DNA from: Candidatus Planktophila sp.
GTDB lineage: Bacteria > Actinomycetota > Actinomycetes > Nanopelagicales > Nanopelagicaceae
NCBI GenBank assembly: GCA_013205535.1
Contig: JABMMN010000011.1
Span: forward strand, 1 to 34,750
Direction of reading: 5' to 3'
DNA length: 34,750 bases
Shown: piece by piece, positions 1 through 8,960 of the stretch
Layout: the number at the start of each line of letters is the position of its first letter
How positions within the stretch are numbered: the stretch's first letter is position 1
Notes under the pieces: model-generated
Told to the model about the DNA's origin: nothing
Database searches by the model: none
The model's input: only the letters and a program-made list of their open reading frames with translations
Program-made: the position numbers and the translations under genes

Positions 1-66
1 CCGTCAGGATTGAACTGACGACCTGCGCATTACATGTGCGCTGCTCTACCACTGAGCTAGAGAGGC
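1..66 (-). tRNA. tRNA-Thr (anticodon UGU), 3' end cut by window edge
   Basis: Read on the minus strand this is a tRNA from the acceptor 5' strand GCCTCTC through the D arm (GCTC/GAGC), anticodon stem GCGCA/TGCGC, variable loop and T arm (GTCAG, TTCAATC, CTGAC). Only the first two bases of the acceptor 3' strand fall inside the window. The seven-base anticodon loop is CATGTAA, which places UGU at positions 34-36 and gives a threonine tRNA. Position 33 is A where U is nearly universal. The identity follows from the loop alignment; the missing acceptor end prevents a full check. Confidence 0.9.
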
Positions 67-171
67 CTACGTGTCAACTCGTACCGATCTTTCGACCAGC
101 CGCAATTATGGCAGTGAGTTGGGTAATCTTGAAATCCGAACTGCATAGCGACCTCGGGATAGGTTGTACCA

Positions 172-1089
172 GTGAGATTAGGCGTTCTGGACGTGGGCTC
201 AAATACCATCCATCTACAGGTGATGGATGCGCATCCCGGAGCACGTCCATCGCCGACTACAAATTTTAAGGTTGAGCTACGGCTGACGCAATATCTCGAT
301 AAATCAGGTGCAATCTCAGTCGAAGGAGTCACACTCCTGCACGAGGCGATAACAAACTCAATAAGCCATGCTCATGAAAACAATGTCGATGAGATTTTGG
401 CTTTTGCTACCTCTGCCGTTCGAGATGCAAAAAATAGTTCACAGATTATCAATGAGATAAATCTGCGACACGATATCGATCTACAGATTCTCACAGGCGA
501 GGAAGAGGCGCGTATGACCTTTCTTGCAGTACGCCGATGGTTCGGATGGTCTGCAGGAAAACTTTTGATGCTAGATATCGGTGGGGGCTCGCTAGAGATC
601 GCATCTGGTATCGATGAGAACCCAGAGGCGACACTTTCACTACCGCTGGGAGCTGCGCGATTGACTCGAGACTTCCTCAGTGGTGATCCTTATTCTCCAA
701 AAGATATTAAGTTCTTAGAGGACTATGTCGTAAATAATCTTGAGGAGAAATTACCTGCAATTCTTCGCATACATGATGCCAATAACTTTATAGCTACAAG
801 TAAATCATTTCGTACTCTTGCTCGACTCTCAGGTCATTGGTTCAATGACAACCCAAAGTATTTAGAGGCTACAAATTTGGGGGCTTTGACCTCAAGACTG
901 GCACAAATGAGTGAGAAGGAGAGGGCTAATCTTCCGGGAGTTTCAGCAAGTAGGGCACAACAGATAGTTGCAGGAGCAATCGTCGCGCGCTCAGTGATGG
1001 ATGTATTAGATATCGAAAAAGTTGAGATCTGTCCGTGGGCTCTGCGCGAAGGAATCGTTTTACGAAGGTTAGATTGGCTACAAGGCTAA
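172..1089 (+). CDS. ppx: Exopolyphosphatase, Ppx/GppA family
   Basis: This enzyme should release phosphate from the ends of polyphosphate, or hydrolyse pppGpp, in the cytoplasm. The 305-residue protein has the ASKHA-fold signatures: a first phosphate loop DVGSNT at residues 7-12, the conserved SAVRDA at 81-86, GEEEA at 109-113 and the second phosphate loop DIGGGS at 135-140. Length matches the short actinobacterial Ppx1 type, without the C-terminal HD domain of E. coli Ppx. The start is GTG at 172, which places the phosphate loop at the usual distance from the N-terminus. It converges on mutT1 with a one-base gap and lies near ppk1, so synthesis and breakdown of polyphosphate sit together. 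Ppx and GppA activity cannot be separated from sequence alone. Confidence 0.93.
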   Translation: MRLGVLDVGSNTIHLQVMDAHPGARPSPTTNFKVELRLTQYLDKSGAISVEGVTLLHEAITNSISHAHENNVDEILAFATSAVRDAKNSSQIINEINLRHDIDLQILTGEEEARMTFLAVRRWFGWSAGKLLMLDIGGGSLEIASGIDENPEATLSLPLGAARLTRDFLSGDPYSPKDIKFLEDYVVNNLEEKLPAILRIHDANNFIATSKSFRTLARLSGHWFNDNPKYLEATNLGALTSRLAQMSEKERANLPGVSASRAQQIVAGAIVARSVMDVLDIEKVEICPWALREGIVLRRLDWLQG

Positions 1090-1090
1090 A

Positions 1091-1996
1091 TCAGGTGCTC
1101 GGTGCACTCACCCAGTCGACTGCCACGATCTCACCAGCGCGCTGATGCAAGACCCAGGCCTCGGCCGGCTTTAATTCAGTGCCCAGCTCCTTGAAATTTC
1201 GCTTCCCAATCAATTTTTTGAGTATTTTCGGAAGTATCGGATTGTGGCTACACACAATGGCACTTTGCCCTCTATTCACGAGATCTTGAGCATAATCAAG
1301 AGCGGCCTCCTTATCTTTCCCATATCGATACTCACTCAAATCCTGCGAAAAAATAGGATGGATATTCAATGCACGTGTCATGGGTTCGATTGTTTCAATA
1401 CAGCGAATCGCATCGGATGAATGAACCTCAGTGATTGCATATGGCAGGTACATAGATAACATGCGTTTGGCCTGAATCTGTCCGACATGGGCTAATGGGC
1501 GATCTCCATCATCATCGCCATCCCAATCTTCCCGCCTTACCGCTTTGGCGTGACGTAGAAGGACAAGTGGCGTCGTACCAACTCCAAACTCAAGAAAAAA
1601 GTCGACGATTGACTTGTCATCATCTAGCGTCAACTTTTTACGTGCAGCGGGTGGGCTCAGCCATAAAACCTCATCAACCTCCTGGGGATTTGGTTTTCCA
1701 ACTGCATCTTCAACTGATTGGGCCGACCAGTATTTGACTAACTTTGTCAGGCCATCAACAACGTAACTGACATGGCCAAGTTCAGGTCCAAAGACGGGCG
1801 TAAATCCAGTCTCCTCCATCACTTCACGGAAGGCACATCCGATCGTCGTTTCACCTGGATCGAGCTTGCCCTTTGGTAGTGACCAATCCCCATAACGTGG
1901 ACGATGAATCAGGGCGATCTCAATCTTGTTTTTCGCATTAAAGCGCCACAAGACCGCTCCGGCGGCGAAAATCACGGGCTCTGAAGTATCAGGCAT
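1091..1996 (-). CDS. mutT1: MutT1-type Nudix hydrolase fused to histidine phosphatase
   Basis: The 301-residue protein joins two catalytic domains. Residues 7-140 form a Nudix domain with the box starting at G43 and ending at REVMEETG (58-64). Residues 143-295 form a histidine-phosphatase (SixA-like) domain with the RHA motif at 148-150 and a second catalytic His at 251. Mycobacterial MutT1 has this architecture and hydrolyses 8-oxo-dGTP and dinucleoside polyphosphates, so nucleotide-pool sanitation is the likely role. The ATG follows the TAG stop of ppk1 with no spacer, and a GGAGG ribosome site lies inside the ppk1 end at about 2006-2010. The two genes are therefore probably translationally coupled. 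Confidence 0.93.
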   Translation of the reverse strand: MPDTSEPVIFAAGAVLWRFNAKNKIEIALIHRPRYGDWSLPKGKLDPGETTIGCAFREVMEETGFTPVFGPELGHVSYVVDGLTKLVKYWSAQSVEDAVGKPNPQEVDEVLWLSPPAARKKLTLDDDKSIVDFFLEFGVGTTPLVLLRHAKAVRREDWDGDDDGDRPLAHVGQIQAKRMLSMYLPYAITEVHSSDAIRCIETIEPMTRALNIHPIFSQDLSEYRYGKDKEAALDYAQDLVNRGQSAIVCSHNPILPKILKKLIGKRNFKELGTELKPAEAWVLHQRAGEIVAVDWVSAPST

Positions 1997-4054
1997 CTAT
2001 CGATTCCTCCTGTAATACTCGATCAAAACTGCATGCACGTCAGCACGGGCTTTACCTTTGTCATCAGAGCTCTTTCTAGACCAGTCTGTCCCGGTCAAAC
2101 TCCAACTCGATGTCTGGTCAGAGAGGCCAAGATCTAGAATCTCTTGCAACCTTTGTTGGTGCTCTTTTCTATCGATTCGAATAAGACTCTCTACGCGGCG
2201 ATCTAAATTTCTTCCCATCAGATCGGCGCTACCTATCCAGTACTCGTCCTTACCAGCGTTTGTGAAGTGGTAGATCCGGGAGTGCTCGAGGAAGCGACCT
2301 AACACAGATTTGACGGTGATGTTCTCAGAAAGTCCTGGGATACCAGGTTGTACTGCACAGATTCCACGAATCAAAAGTCTGATTTTAACTCCCGCGCCAG
2401 ATGCCTCATATAACTTGGTAACAAAAACCTCATCTAAAATCGAGTTGAGCTTTAGCTCTATCCCCGCAGGCTTACCCGACTTTGCATTATTGATTTCATT
2501 ATCGATACGTTCGATGATTCCAGAGCGCAATGTTCGGGGCGCTACAAGCAAACGCGAGTACGTCGATTGTGGTGCAAATCCAGAGAGTTGATTGAATAAC
2601 TTTGTGAGATCATCAGTGAGCTCGGGGTCGGCGCTCAGGAGTCCTAAATCCTCATACATGCGCGCCGTCTTTGGATGGTAATTACCAGTACCAACGTGAC
2701 AGTAGCGCCGAAGACCCTGTGCTTCATCCCGGATGATGAGTGAGAGTTTTGCATGTGTCTTCAGACCCATCAATCCATAAACGACGTGCACACCAGCGGC
2801 CTCGAGCTTTCGAGCCCACCGCACATTTGCCTGCTCATCAAAGCGAGCTCGAATCTCAATGACGGCTAGTACCTGCTTGCCTGCCTCAGCGGCCTCAATC
2901 AGTGCCTCGATGATGGGGGAGTCACCCGATGTGCGATACAGAGTCTGCTTAATCGCTAGAACATGAGGGTCTTGGGCCGCACTCTGCACGAATCGTAGAA
3001 CCGATGAAGTGAATGATTCATAAGGGTGATGCAACAAAATCTCACCTTGTCGAATAGCGGCAAAGAACAGATCCGTATCCAGTGGATCGACCTCTGATAG
3101 GGCATGGGCACTTGCAGATGAGAATCTCTCAAATTTGAGCCTAGCAATTCCAATATCGGCAATCTTGTGTAAGGCGGTGAGATCTAGCGGTAATGCAGAG
3201 GGAATAATATTTTCCTCAGCGATCCCTAACTGGCTTGCTAGTCGATCTACTAATCGAGCATCGACACCAGTTTCAATCTCAAGTCGTACGGGAGGACCAA
3301 AACGCCGACGAGCTAACTCTGCCTCTAGAGTAAGTAAAATATCCTCCGACTCGTCCTCATCGAGTTCGATATCTTGATTTCGTGTCACCCGAAACATGTA
3401 GTGGGCATCGATAGTCATGCCTGGAAAAAGTGTATGTAGATTATTTGCTATAATCTCTTCAATCGAGATAAATCGGTTGAGGCTATTTTTTTCCGTCGCA
3501 ATAAATCGTGGCAGAATCTCCGGGACCTTCACGCGAGCAAAGAACTCTTCTTGTGTCTGCGGATTCTTCATAATCACTGCTAAGTTCAGAGAAAGCCCCG
3601 AAATATATGGAAATGGGTGTGATGGGTCAACGGCAAGGGGTGTCAAAACTGGAAAGATTCGCTCTTCGAATAATTTATCCACATATAAGCGCTCAATCTC
3701 ATTGAGAGTGCCCCATTGCACGAATTCAATACCCTCGACCTTGAGTTGTGGAATCAAATCATCATGCAGGCTTTTGTAGGCACGAGCCACTAACTCCCGA
3801 GTCTTTGTTGAGATCTGTCCCATGAGATCTTGTGGAGTAATTCCGGCAACATTAGGAGCAGTTATCTGATTTTCAATCTTGCTCATGAGAGTTGCGACAC
3901 GAACCATGAAAAACTCATCGAGATTTGAGGAAAATATCGCCAAAAAACGTAGACGTTCGAGAAGTGGTAGCGCGGAGTCCTCGGCTAGCTCTAAGACCCT
4001 TTGGTCAAAGGCGAGCCAACTGATCTCTCGATCCGTCACGTGCTCGAACTTCAC
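1997..4054 (-). CDS. ppk1: Polyphosphate kinase 1
   Basis: PPK1 polymerises ATP gamma-phosphate into polyphosphate. All parts are present: the N-terminal helical domain with REISWLAFDQRV, the middle domain, and two phospholipase-D-like C-terminal domains. Numbering from a TTG at 4069, the autophosphorylated His is H439 in KTHAKL and the second catalytic His is H596 in EHSR; the phosphate loop RYCHVGTGNYH follows H439. The frame opens with TTG at 4069, but a GTG at 4054 lies nine bases after a GGAG, so that start is preferred here (685 aa). It forms an operon with the downstream mutT1 and diverges from lacZ across about 100 bp. Confidence 0.96.
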   Translation of the reverse strand: MKFEHVTDREISWLAFDQRVLELAEDSALPLLERLRFLAIFSSNLDEFFMVRVATLMSKIENQITAPNVAGITPQDLMGQISTKTRELVARAYKSLHDDLIPQLKVEGIEFVQWGTLNEIERLYVDKLFEERIFPVLTPLAVDPSHPFPYISGLSLNLAVIMKNPQTQEEFFARVKVPEILPRFIATEKNSLNRFISIEEIIANNLHTLFPGMTIDAHYMFRVTRNQDIELDEDESEDILLTLEAELARRRFGPPVRLEIETGVDARLVDRLASQLGIAEENIIPSALPLDLTALHKIADIGIARLKFERFSSASAHALSEVDPLDTDLFFAAIRQGEILLHHPYESFTSSVLRFVQSAAQDPHVLAIKQTLYRTSGDSPIIEALIEAAEAGKQVLAVIEIRARFDEQANVRWARKLEAAGVHVVYGLMGLKTHAKLSLIIRDEAQGLRRYCHVGTGNYHPKTARMYEDLGLLSADPELTDDLTKLFNQLSGFAPQSTYSRLLVAPRTLRSGIIERIDNEINNAKSGKPAGIELKLNSILDEVFVTKLYEASGAGVKIRLLIRGICAVQPGIPGLSENITVKSVLGRFLEHSRIYHFTNAGKDEYWIGSADLMGRNLDRRVESLIRIDRKEHQQRLQEILDLGLSDQTSSWSLTGTDWSRKSSDDKGKARADVHAVLIEYYRRNR

Positions 4055-4162
4055 GAAAAGATTCTCCAATTACAGTATGAATGGGGGATGGCTAGCCTAT
4101 GACCAATGGGCTAAAGCACAAAAATTTCACCCGCATCTACGCTGGCTGGCAGAATGTGACCC

Positions 4163-7100
4163 GTGATCACGAACTATTGGATGAGCCCTGAGACGACATC
4201 GCTCAATCGCCTTCCAATGCTCAATATCGAGCACCTTGAAAAGATCTCACTTGATGGCACTTGGCGTTTCCAACTCCTTCGCAATCCTCTCGCTCGTCTT
4301 GGAAAGAAATGGTCATCAATTCCCGTCCCCGGTTTATGGACGATGCAGCCAGAGAGTGATGTCTTTTTTGATAAACCTATGTATACAAATGTGCAGATGC
4401 CCTTTGAAGAACAACCTCCATATGTGCCAGAGGAGAACCCTCATGGTGTGTACGAGCGAGATTTTGACATACCAGAGAGCTGGCGAGATAAACGCATAGT
4501 GCTTCACCTTGGTGGCTACGAGTCCGTTGCCCTTATCTATATCAATGGCATGCAAGTTGGACTTACAAAAGATTCAAGACTTGCCGCAGAGTTTGATGTT
4601 ACAAAGTTCGTATACCCAGGTTCGAATGTGATCCGTATCGATGTGACGAAATGGTCAGATGCCACTTTTATTGAGGATCAAGATCAATGGTGGCATGGGG
4701 GGATCACCCGCTCAGTCAAGCTCTTTGCAACGAATAAGGTTTTTATCGAACGTTTTTATACGACGGCGGGTCTTGATCAAGATCGCACCACCGGAACCCT
4801 AAATATCCGTGCACATATTGCTAGCATCGAGAATCTATCGATTGATGGATACTCCCTTCGCATATCTATCGAGGAGCTAGCAAAAGTTAAAGGCTCTGAA
4901 TTAGAGGCAACGATAAAAAGTTTCATAGCTCCCCTATGGACAGAGCGTGATGAAAAACTCAAGCGCAGAAGTGACGAGTATTTTCATGGCAGGTTCTGGC
5001 ATGGAGATATGCCCGAGGATGCACGACGCGCCATCGCAGAGAACGAGCCCTGGCCCGCTGGAGCAATCGAGTTCGACACCACTATCTCAAAGGTAAAAGC
5101 CTGGTCTGCAGAGAGCCCTCATCTCTATACCCTGCACATCGAATTAGTGGATCCCACAGGCGCTGTTATTGAGGTCTCACAACAAAAAATCGGTTTTCGC
5201 TCAGTTGTTATCGATGGACAAGAGCTCCTAATAAATGGTGCACCAGTTATCTTCTACGGCATCAACCGTCATGATTTCAACCGCTTTACTGGACGTGCCT
5301 TGACTCGTGAAGATATGCGTGAGGATTTACTCGAACTCAAGCGCTGGAACTTCAACGCTGTGCGTACATCGCACTATCCCAATGATGCAGCCTTCCTTGA
5401 TCTATGTGATGAGCTTGGTTTTTATGTGATCGGCGAGGCCAATATCGAGTCGCATGCCTTTATCTCATCGATCTGTAATGATCCAAAGTATCTGAGCGCC
5501 TTTGTGGATCGGGTAGGCCGCATGATCGCCCGTGATATCCATCATCCCGCTGCAGTCTTATGGTCACTTGGAAATGAATCAGGTGCTGGGACTAATCACG
5601 AGGCCGCTGCAGCCTATGCACGTGCCTTCGATCCCACGCGCCCACTGCACTATGAAGGTGGGATCCGAGGCAACTGGATGGGTAGTCACTCACTCACAGA
5701 TGTAATCGCGCCGATGTATCCAAACATCAGTGCAATCAAGGAATATGCGAACTCTAAAAAAGCCGATCGCCCGTTGATCATGTGCGAGTACTCGCATGCA
5801 ATGGGAAACTCTAATGGCACTCTGGCTGAGTACTGGGAGACCATTGAATCGACTCACGGCCTTCAGGGCGGCTTCATTTGGGAGTTTTGGGATCACGCTC
5901 CTGTGCAGACGATGCCCGATGGCAGTACACGTAATGCATACGGTGGAGATTATGGCGAGAGCAAACACGACGGTAATTTCTGTTGTGATGGAATGGTCTT
6001 TCCAGATCGCACGGCAAAGCCTGCTATGCATGAGTTCAAAGCCATTGCAGCCCCAGCCAATATCAGTGCAGTAAAGGCATCTCTTGGTAGTTTCACAATT
6101 TTCAATAAGCAATTCTTCAAGGATCTCAGTGAGTACGAACTCACTTGGTCTATCACTCGTGATGGGCTGATTACCGATAGTGGGCGTGTGAGGCTTCCCA
6201 AAGTTGGCCCGCGTAAAACTATTTCCTTCATAGTAAAATCTCAACTTTTGAATAAACCAGATGGCCTAGGTGAGCGCTTTATTAACTTCCATATTATACG
6301 TATCGCAAGTACTGCATGGGCACCGGCCATGAGTGAAGTTGGTTGGAACCAGATGCCACTTCCATCACGGGCTCTGAAAGTGAGAACGACTAAGAGTTCA
6401 GAGTTATTTACTGATGTGATCGATGGATATGGTCAAATTCTCATGCCATATGGAGCTTTAGCACCTGTTCTATCGCTGTGGCGTGCCCCGACTGATAACG
6501 ATCGAATCGGACATATCGCAACTAAGTGGAGCCGTTGGGGTTTGCGCGATATCGATCGTAGCGATTGTGTTATCTCTCAAAATAGCTCCCGTGCCATAAT
6601 CACAAATACTTGGCAGACGAGTACTGGTCTTATCATCAAACATAAACAAGTGGTAACTCCTGTAGCCGATGGCTTTAGGGTTAAAGAGAGCGTTGTACTG
6701 CCTAAGCAGTTGGATGATGTTGCACGTGTTGGAATCAACTTTGAGCTCGATGGCCAACTATCTGATCTCACATGGTTTGGATCGGGTCCTCACGAGTCAT
6801 ATCCTGATCGAAAGATCGCACCGATAGGTCGCTATGTCTCAACCGTGGCCAGTCAATATATTCCATACGTGCGACCACAGGAAAATGGTGGACACAACGC
6901 AGTTCGTTGGATTGAACTCACAGAATCATCTGGACGTGGGCTTCGAATCGCCTTTTCTCGCCCGCTTCAAGTCTCTGTGACGCCTCACCGCAGCGTTGAT
7001 CTCGCCGATGCCACTCATGATGTAGAGGTAAAAGCGTGTGGTAACACTGTCGTACATATTGATGGCGCTCACCGTGGAGTTGGTACTGCCTCTTGTGGGC

Positions 7101-7171
7101 CTGACACTCTTGCCAAGTATGTGATTAGGCCCGGTCTGCATTCATGGGAGTGGACAGTCACCTCAATCTAA
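4163..7171 (+). CDS. lacZ: Beta-galactosidase, GH2 LacZ type
   Basis: This 1002-residue protein has the full LacZ layout. It has an N-terminal sugar-binding domain (LDGTWRFQ near 30-37), immunoglobulin-like domains, a TIM barrel, and a C-terminal Bgal_small domain (LWRAPTDND). The acid/base Glu is E472 in LGNES and the nucleophile is E542 in MCEYSHAMGNS. It should hydrolyse beta-galactosides to galactose; there is no signal peptide, so it acts in the cytoplasm. The start is GTG at 4163; an in-frame ATG at 4181 is an alternative. It stands alone on the plus strand and its last nine bases overlap the convergent SGNH gene. No transporter for the substrate is adjacent. Confidence 0.95.
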   Translation: MITNYWMSPETTSLNRLPMLNIEHLEKISLDGTWRFQLLRNPLARLGKKWSSIPVPGLWTMQPESDVFFDKPMYTNVQMPFEEQPPYVPEENPHGVYERDFDIPESWRDKRIVLHLGGYESVALIYINGMQVGLTKDSRLAAEFDVTKFVYPGSNVIRIDVTKWSDATFIEDQDQWWHGGITRSVKLFATNKVFIERFYTTAGLDQDRTTGTLNIRAHIASIENLSIDGYSLRISIEELAKVKGSELEATIKSFIAPLWTERDEKLKRRSDEYFHGRFWHGDMPEDARRAIAENEPWPAGAIEFDTTISKVKAWSAESPHLYTLHIELVDPTGAVIEVSQQKIGFRSVVIDGQELLINGAPVIFYGINRHDFNRFTGRALTREDMREDLLELKRWNFNAVRTSHYPNDAAFLDLCDELGFYVIGEANIESHAFISSICNDPKYLSAFVDRVGRMIARDIHHPAAVLWSLGNESGAGTNHEAAAAYARAFDPTRPLHYEGGIRGNWMGSHSLTDVIAPMYPNISAIKEYANSKKADRPLIMCEYSHAMGNSNGTLAEYWETIESTHGLQGGFIWEFWDHAPVQTMPDGSTRNAYGGDYGESKHDGNFCCDGMVFPDRTAKPAMHEFKAIAAPANISAVKASLGSFTIFNKQFFKDLSEYELTWSITRDGLITDSGRVRLPKVGPRKTISFIVKSQLLNKPDGLGERFINFHIIRIASTAWAPAMSEVGWNQMPLPSRALKVRTTKSSELFTDVIDGYGQILMPYGALAPVLSLWRAPTDNDRIGHIATKWSRWGLRDIDRSDCVISQNSSRAIITNTWQTSTGLIIKHKQVVTPVADGFRVKESVVLPKQLDDVARVGINFELDGQLSDLTWFGSGPHESYPDRKIAPIGRYVSTVASQYIPYVRPQENGGHNAVRWIELTESSGRGLRIAFSRPLQVSVTPHRSVDLADATHDVEVKACGNTVVHIDGAHRGVGTASCGPDTLAKYVIRPGLHSWEWTVTSI

Positions 7172-7951
7172 ATGCGATAACGGCCAATGAATCGCAGTGG
7201 GATATTTGCAACTACGTCCATCTCCCGATGACTTACCCCGCGAGCGGCGCCACATCCATGGCAGAGCAAAGGTAATAAACCACATCACCTTCACAAATAT
7301 ACGTAATGCTCTTGGCTTTGCTTTGACATATGGCAATGGATCTTGCCACGACGGATCAAATGGAAGTTTGAGAAGTTGAAGGATCGCTTGAGCGACACGA
7401 TAGTGGCCCTCCTTGTTCAGATGGAGCCGATCAAAGGCCAGGAATCTTGTATCACTAAATACGATCTCATCATTGGCATCGGCGATGATTGCACCGACCT
7501 CAGCGCCAACTGAGAGGACGTTGTTATTAAAATCTCTGAAGCGTTGCTCCCACATCGTGGCAAGACGACCCTTATTTCCTGTGCGCTCTAAGACAGTAGA
7601 TAAAATTATTGTGGCACCTGATGCCGCCAAGCGACGCACCGCCGCCGAATATAGAGGCAAGACGGTCTCGGATTCATAGCGTGGGCGGATGACATCATTG
7701 GCACCGGCATGGAAAGAGATGAGAGTATCTGGACCAGTGACTTGGGCGATCGCCGCATCAATCTGTTCAGCGACAACTTGGTGCACTAATTTTCCACGAA
7801 TCGCCAAATTGGCATACGTAAAATCTGGGTGGTGTTGAGTCATGACATCAGCGACTCGATCGGCCCATCCACGGTAGTTTCCATATTTTTTCTCATCGCA
7901 CATACCTTCGGTGTATGAGTCACCCAAGACGATTAAACGTTGATAGTTCAC
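7163..7951 (-). CDS. SGNH/GDSL-family hydrolase
   Basis: A 262-residue esterase or lipase-like protein of the SGNH superfamily. Block I is LGDSYTEG with the nucleophile Ser at residue 12, block III is GANDV, and block V is the DRLHLNKEGH segment that supplies the Asp and His of the triad. A hydrophobic stretch near residues 220-235 followed by basic residues could be a C-terminal membrane contact. There is no N-terminal signal peptide. The start is GTG at 7951, five bases after the rlmB stop, so it is the last gene of the carD-ispDF-cysS-rlmB run. The substrate is unknown. Confidence 0.88.
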   Translation of the reverse strand: MNYQRLIVLGDSYTEGMCDEKKYGNYRGWADRVADVMTQHHPDFTYANLAIRGKLVHQVVAEQIDAAIAQVTGPDTLISFHAGANDVIRPRYESETVLPLYSAAVRRLAASGATIILSTVLERTGNKGRLATMWEQRFRDFNNNVLSVGAEVGAIIADANDEIVFSDTRFLAFDRLHLNKEGHYRVAQAILQLLKLPFDPSWQDPLPYVKAKPRALRIFVKVMWFITFALPWMWRRSRGKSSGDGRSCKYPTAIHWPLSHLD

Positions 7952-7956
7952 TGCAA

Positions 7957-8958
7957 TTAACCCTTACGGCGTGCCTGGTCTATGAAAAAGAGTGCGATCG
8001 CCGTTGCAACACTGGCGTTGAGGGATTCAGTGGTTGCACTGATTGGAATCGAGATCACAAGATCGCATTTCTCGCGGGTTAGACGTGCAAGACCCTTGCC
8101 CTCACTGCCCACGATGATCATGAGCGGCTCGGATGCGATCTTGATAGTGCCAATGAGCTCCTCGGACTCACCATCTAGGCCTAGGACGAAGAGCCCCTCT
8201 TTCTTTGCTGCATCGATCGTGCGGGCAAGGTTTGTCACTTGTGCAATAGGTAAGCGCGCTGCAGCACCAGATGATGCCTTCCATGCCGATGCTGTCATCG
8301 ATGCCGCACGGCGCTCGGTCATTAGAACCCCCGCTGCGCCAAATGCCGCCGCACTTCGGATGATCGCACCTAAGTTACGGGGATCTGTCACACCATCGAG
8401 TGCGACGATGAGTGCTGGATGTTGTGCACGCTGCATGATCTCTTCATAACTTGAGTATTGAAAGGGCTTGATTGCAAGAATTATCCCCTGACTATTGGGA
8501 GAGATTCCCTCGACCTCTGCGCGGTGTGCCTCGCGGATAGGAAGTCCAAGATGTAGCGCCAACTTCAATGATTCAGCGACGCGATCATCGACCTCGATAC
8601 TGCGCGCTACTAATAATTCAGTTGATGGAACACTCTCGCGCAACGCCTCAAGGACAGCGTTGCGACCTGCAACGATCTCACCACGTGGTCTATCACCACG
8701 CGCAGGACGCGCTGAGCGCATCTCCTTGCCATCACTTCCTCCACTTGTGACCCGACCAGCACCACGAGCAGAGGTTTTACTAGAACTTTTTTTCACAGCG
8801 GCTTTTTTACGCTTTGCTGCGGCGTGATACGGGCGATCTTCAGCCTTGGGGGTTGGCCCTTTCCCACTCAGCCGTTTCTTGTTCTTTCCACCCGTGCCAC
8901 CGGCCGGTCCTTTTTTCGATGCACGGATTGCGCCCTTACGGGATGAATTGCCGGCCAT
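7957..8958 (-). CDS. rlmB: 23S rRNA 2'-O-methyltransferase, RlmB/TrmH (SpoU) family
   Basis: A SpoU-fold methyltransferase that uses S-adenosylmethionine to methylate a guanosine ribose in 23S rRNA. Motif 1 is DPRNLGAIIRSA, motif 2 is IIVGSEGKGL and motif 3 is SLNASVATAIALF near the C-terminus. About 90 Lys/Arg-rich residues precede the substrate-binding domain (GRNAVLEALRE); actinobacterial RlmB proteins share this basic tail and commonly begin MAGNS. The start is therefore taken at ATG 8958. An adjacent ATG at 8961 overlaps the cysS stop as TAATG, and a TTG at 8985 is less likely. The order cysS-rlmB matches Rv3580c-Rv3579c. Confidence 0.93.
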   Translation of the reverse strand: MAGNSSRKGAIRASKKGPAGGTGGKNKKRLSGKGPTPKAEDRPYHAAAKRKKAAVKKSSSKTSARGAGRVTSGGSDGKEMRSARPARGDRPRGEIVAGRNAVLEALRESVPSTELLVARSIEVDDRVAESLKLALHLGLPIREAHRAEVEGISPNSQGIILAIKPFQYSSYEEIMQRAQHPALIVALDGVTDPRNLGAIIRSAAAFGAAGVLMTERRAASMTASAWKASSGAAARLPIAQVTNLARTIDAAKKEGLFVLGLDGESEELIGTIKIASEPLMIIVGSEGKGLARLTREKCDLVISIPISATTESLNASVATAIALFFIDQARRKG

Positions 8959-8960
8959 CA

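Noticed and set aside
5690-6244. 184-aa minus-strand frame inside lacZ
   Set aside because: It lies wholly within an intact catalytic gene and has no ribosome site or family pattern.
7982-8449. 155-aa plus-strand frame inside rlmB
   Set aside because: It is antisense to the SpoU motifs of a complete gene; Ser/Ala/Arg-rich composition is typical of a shadow frame.
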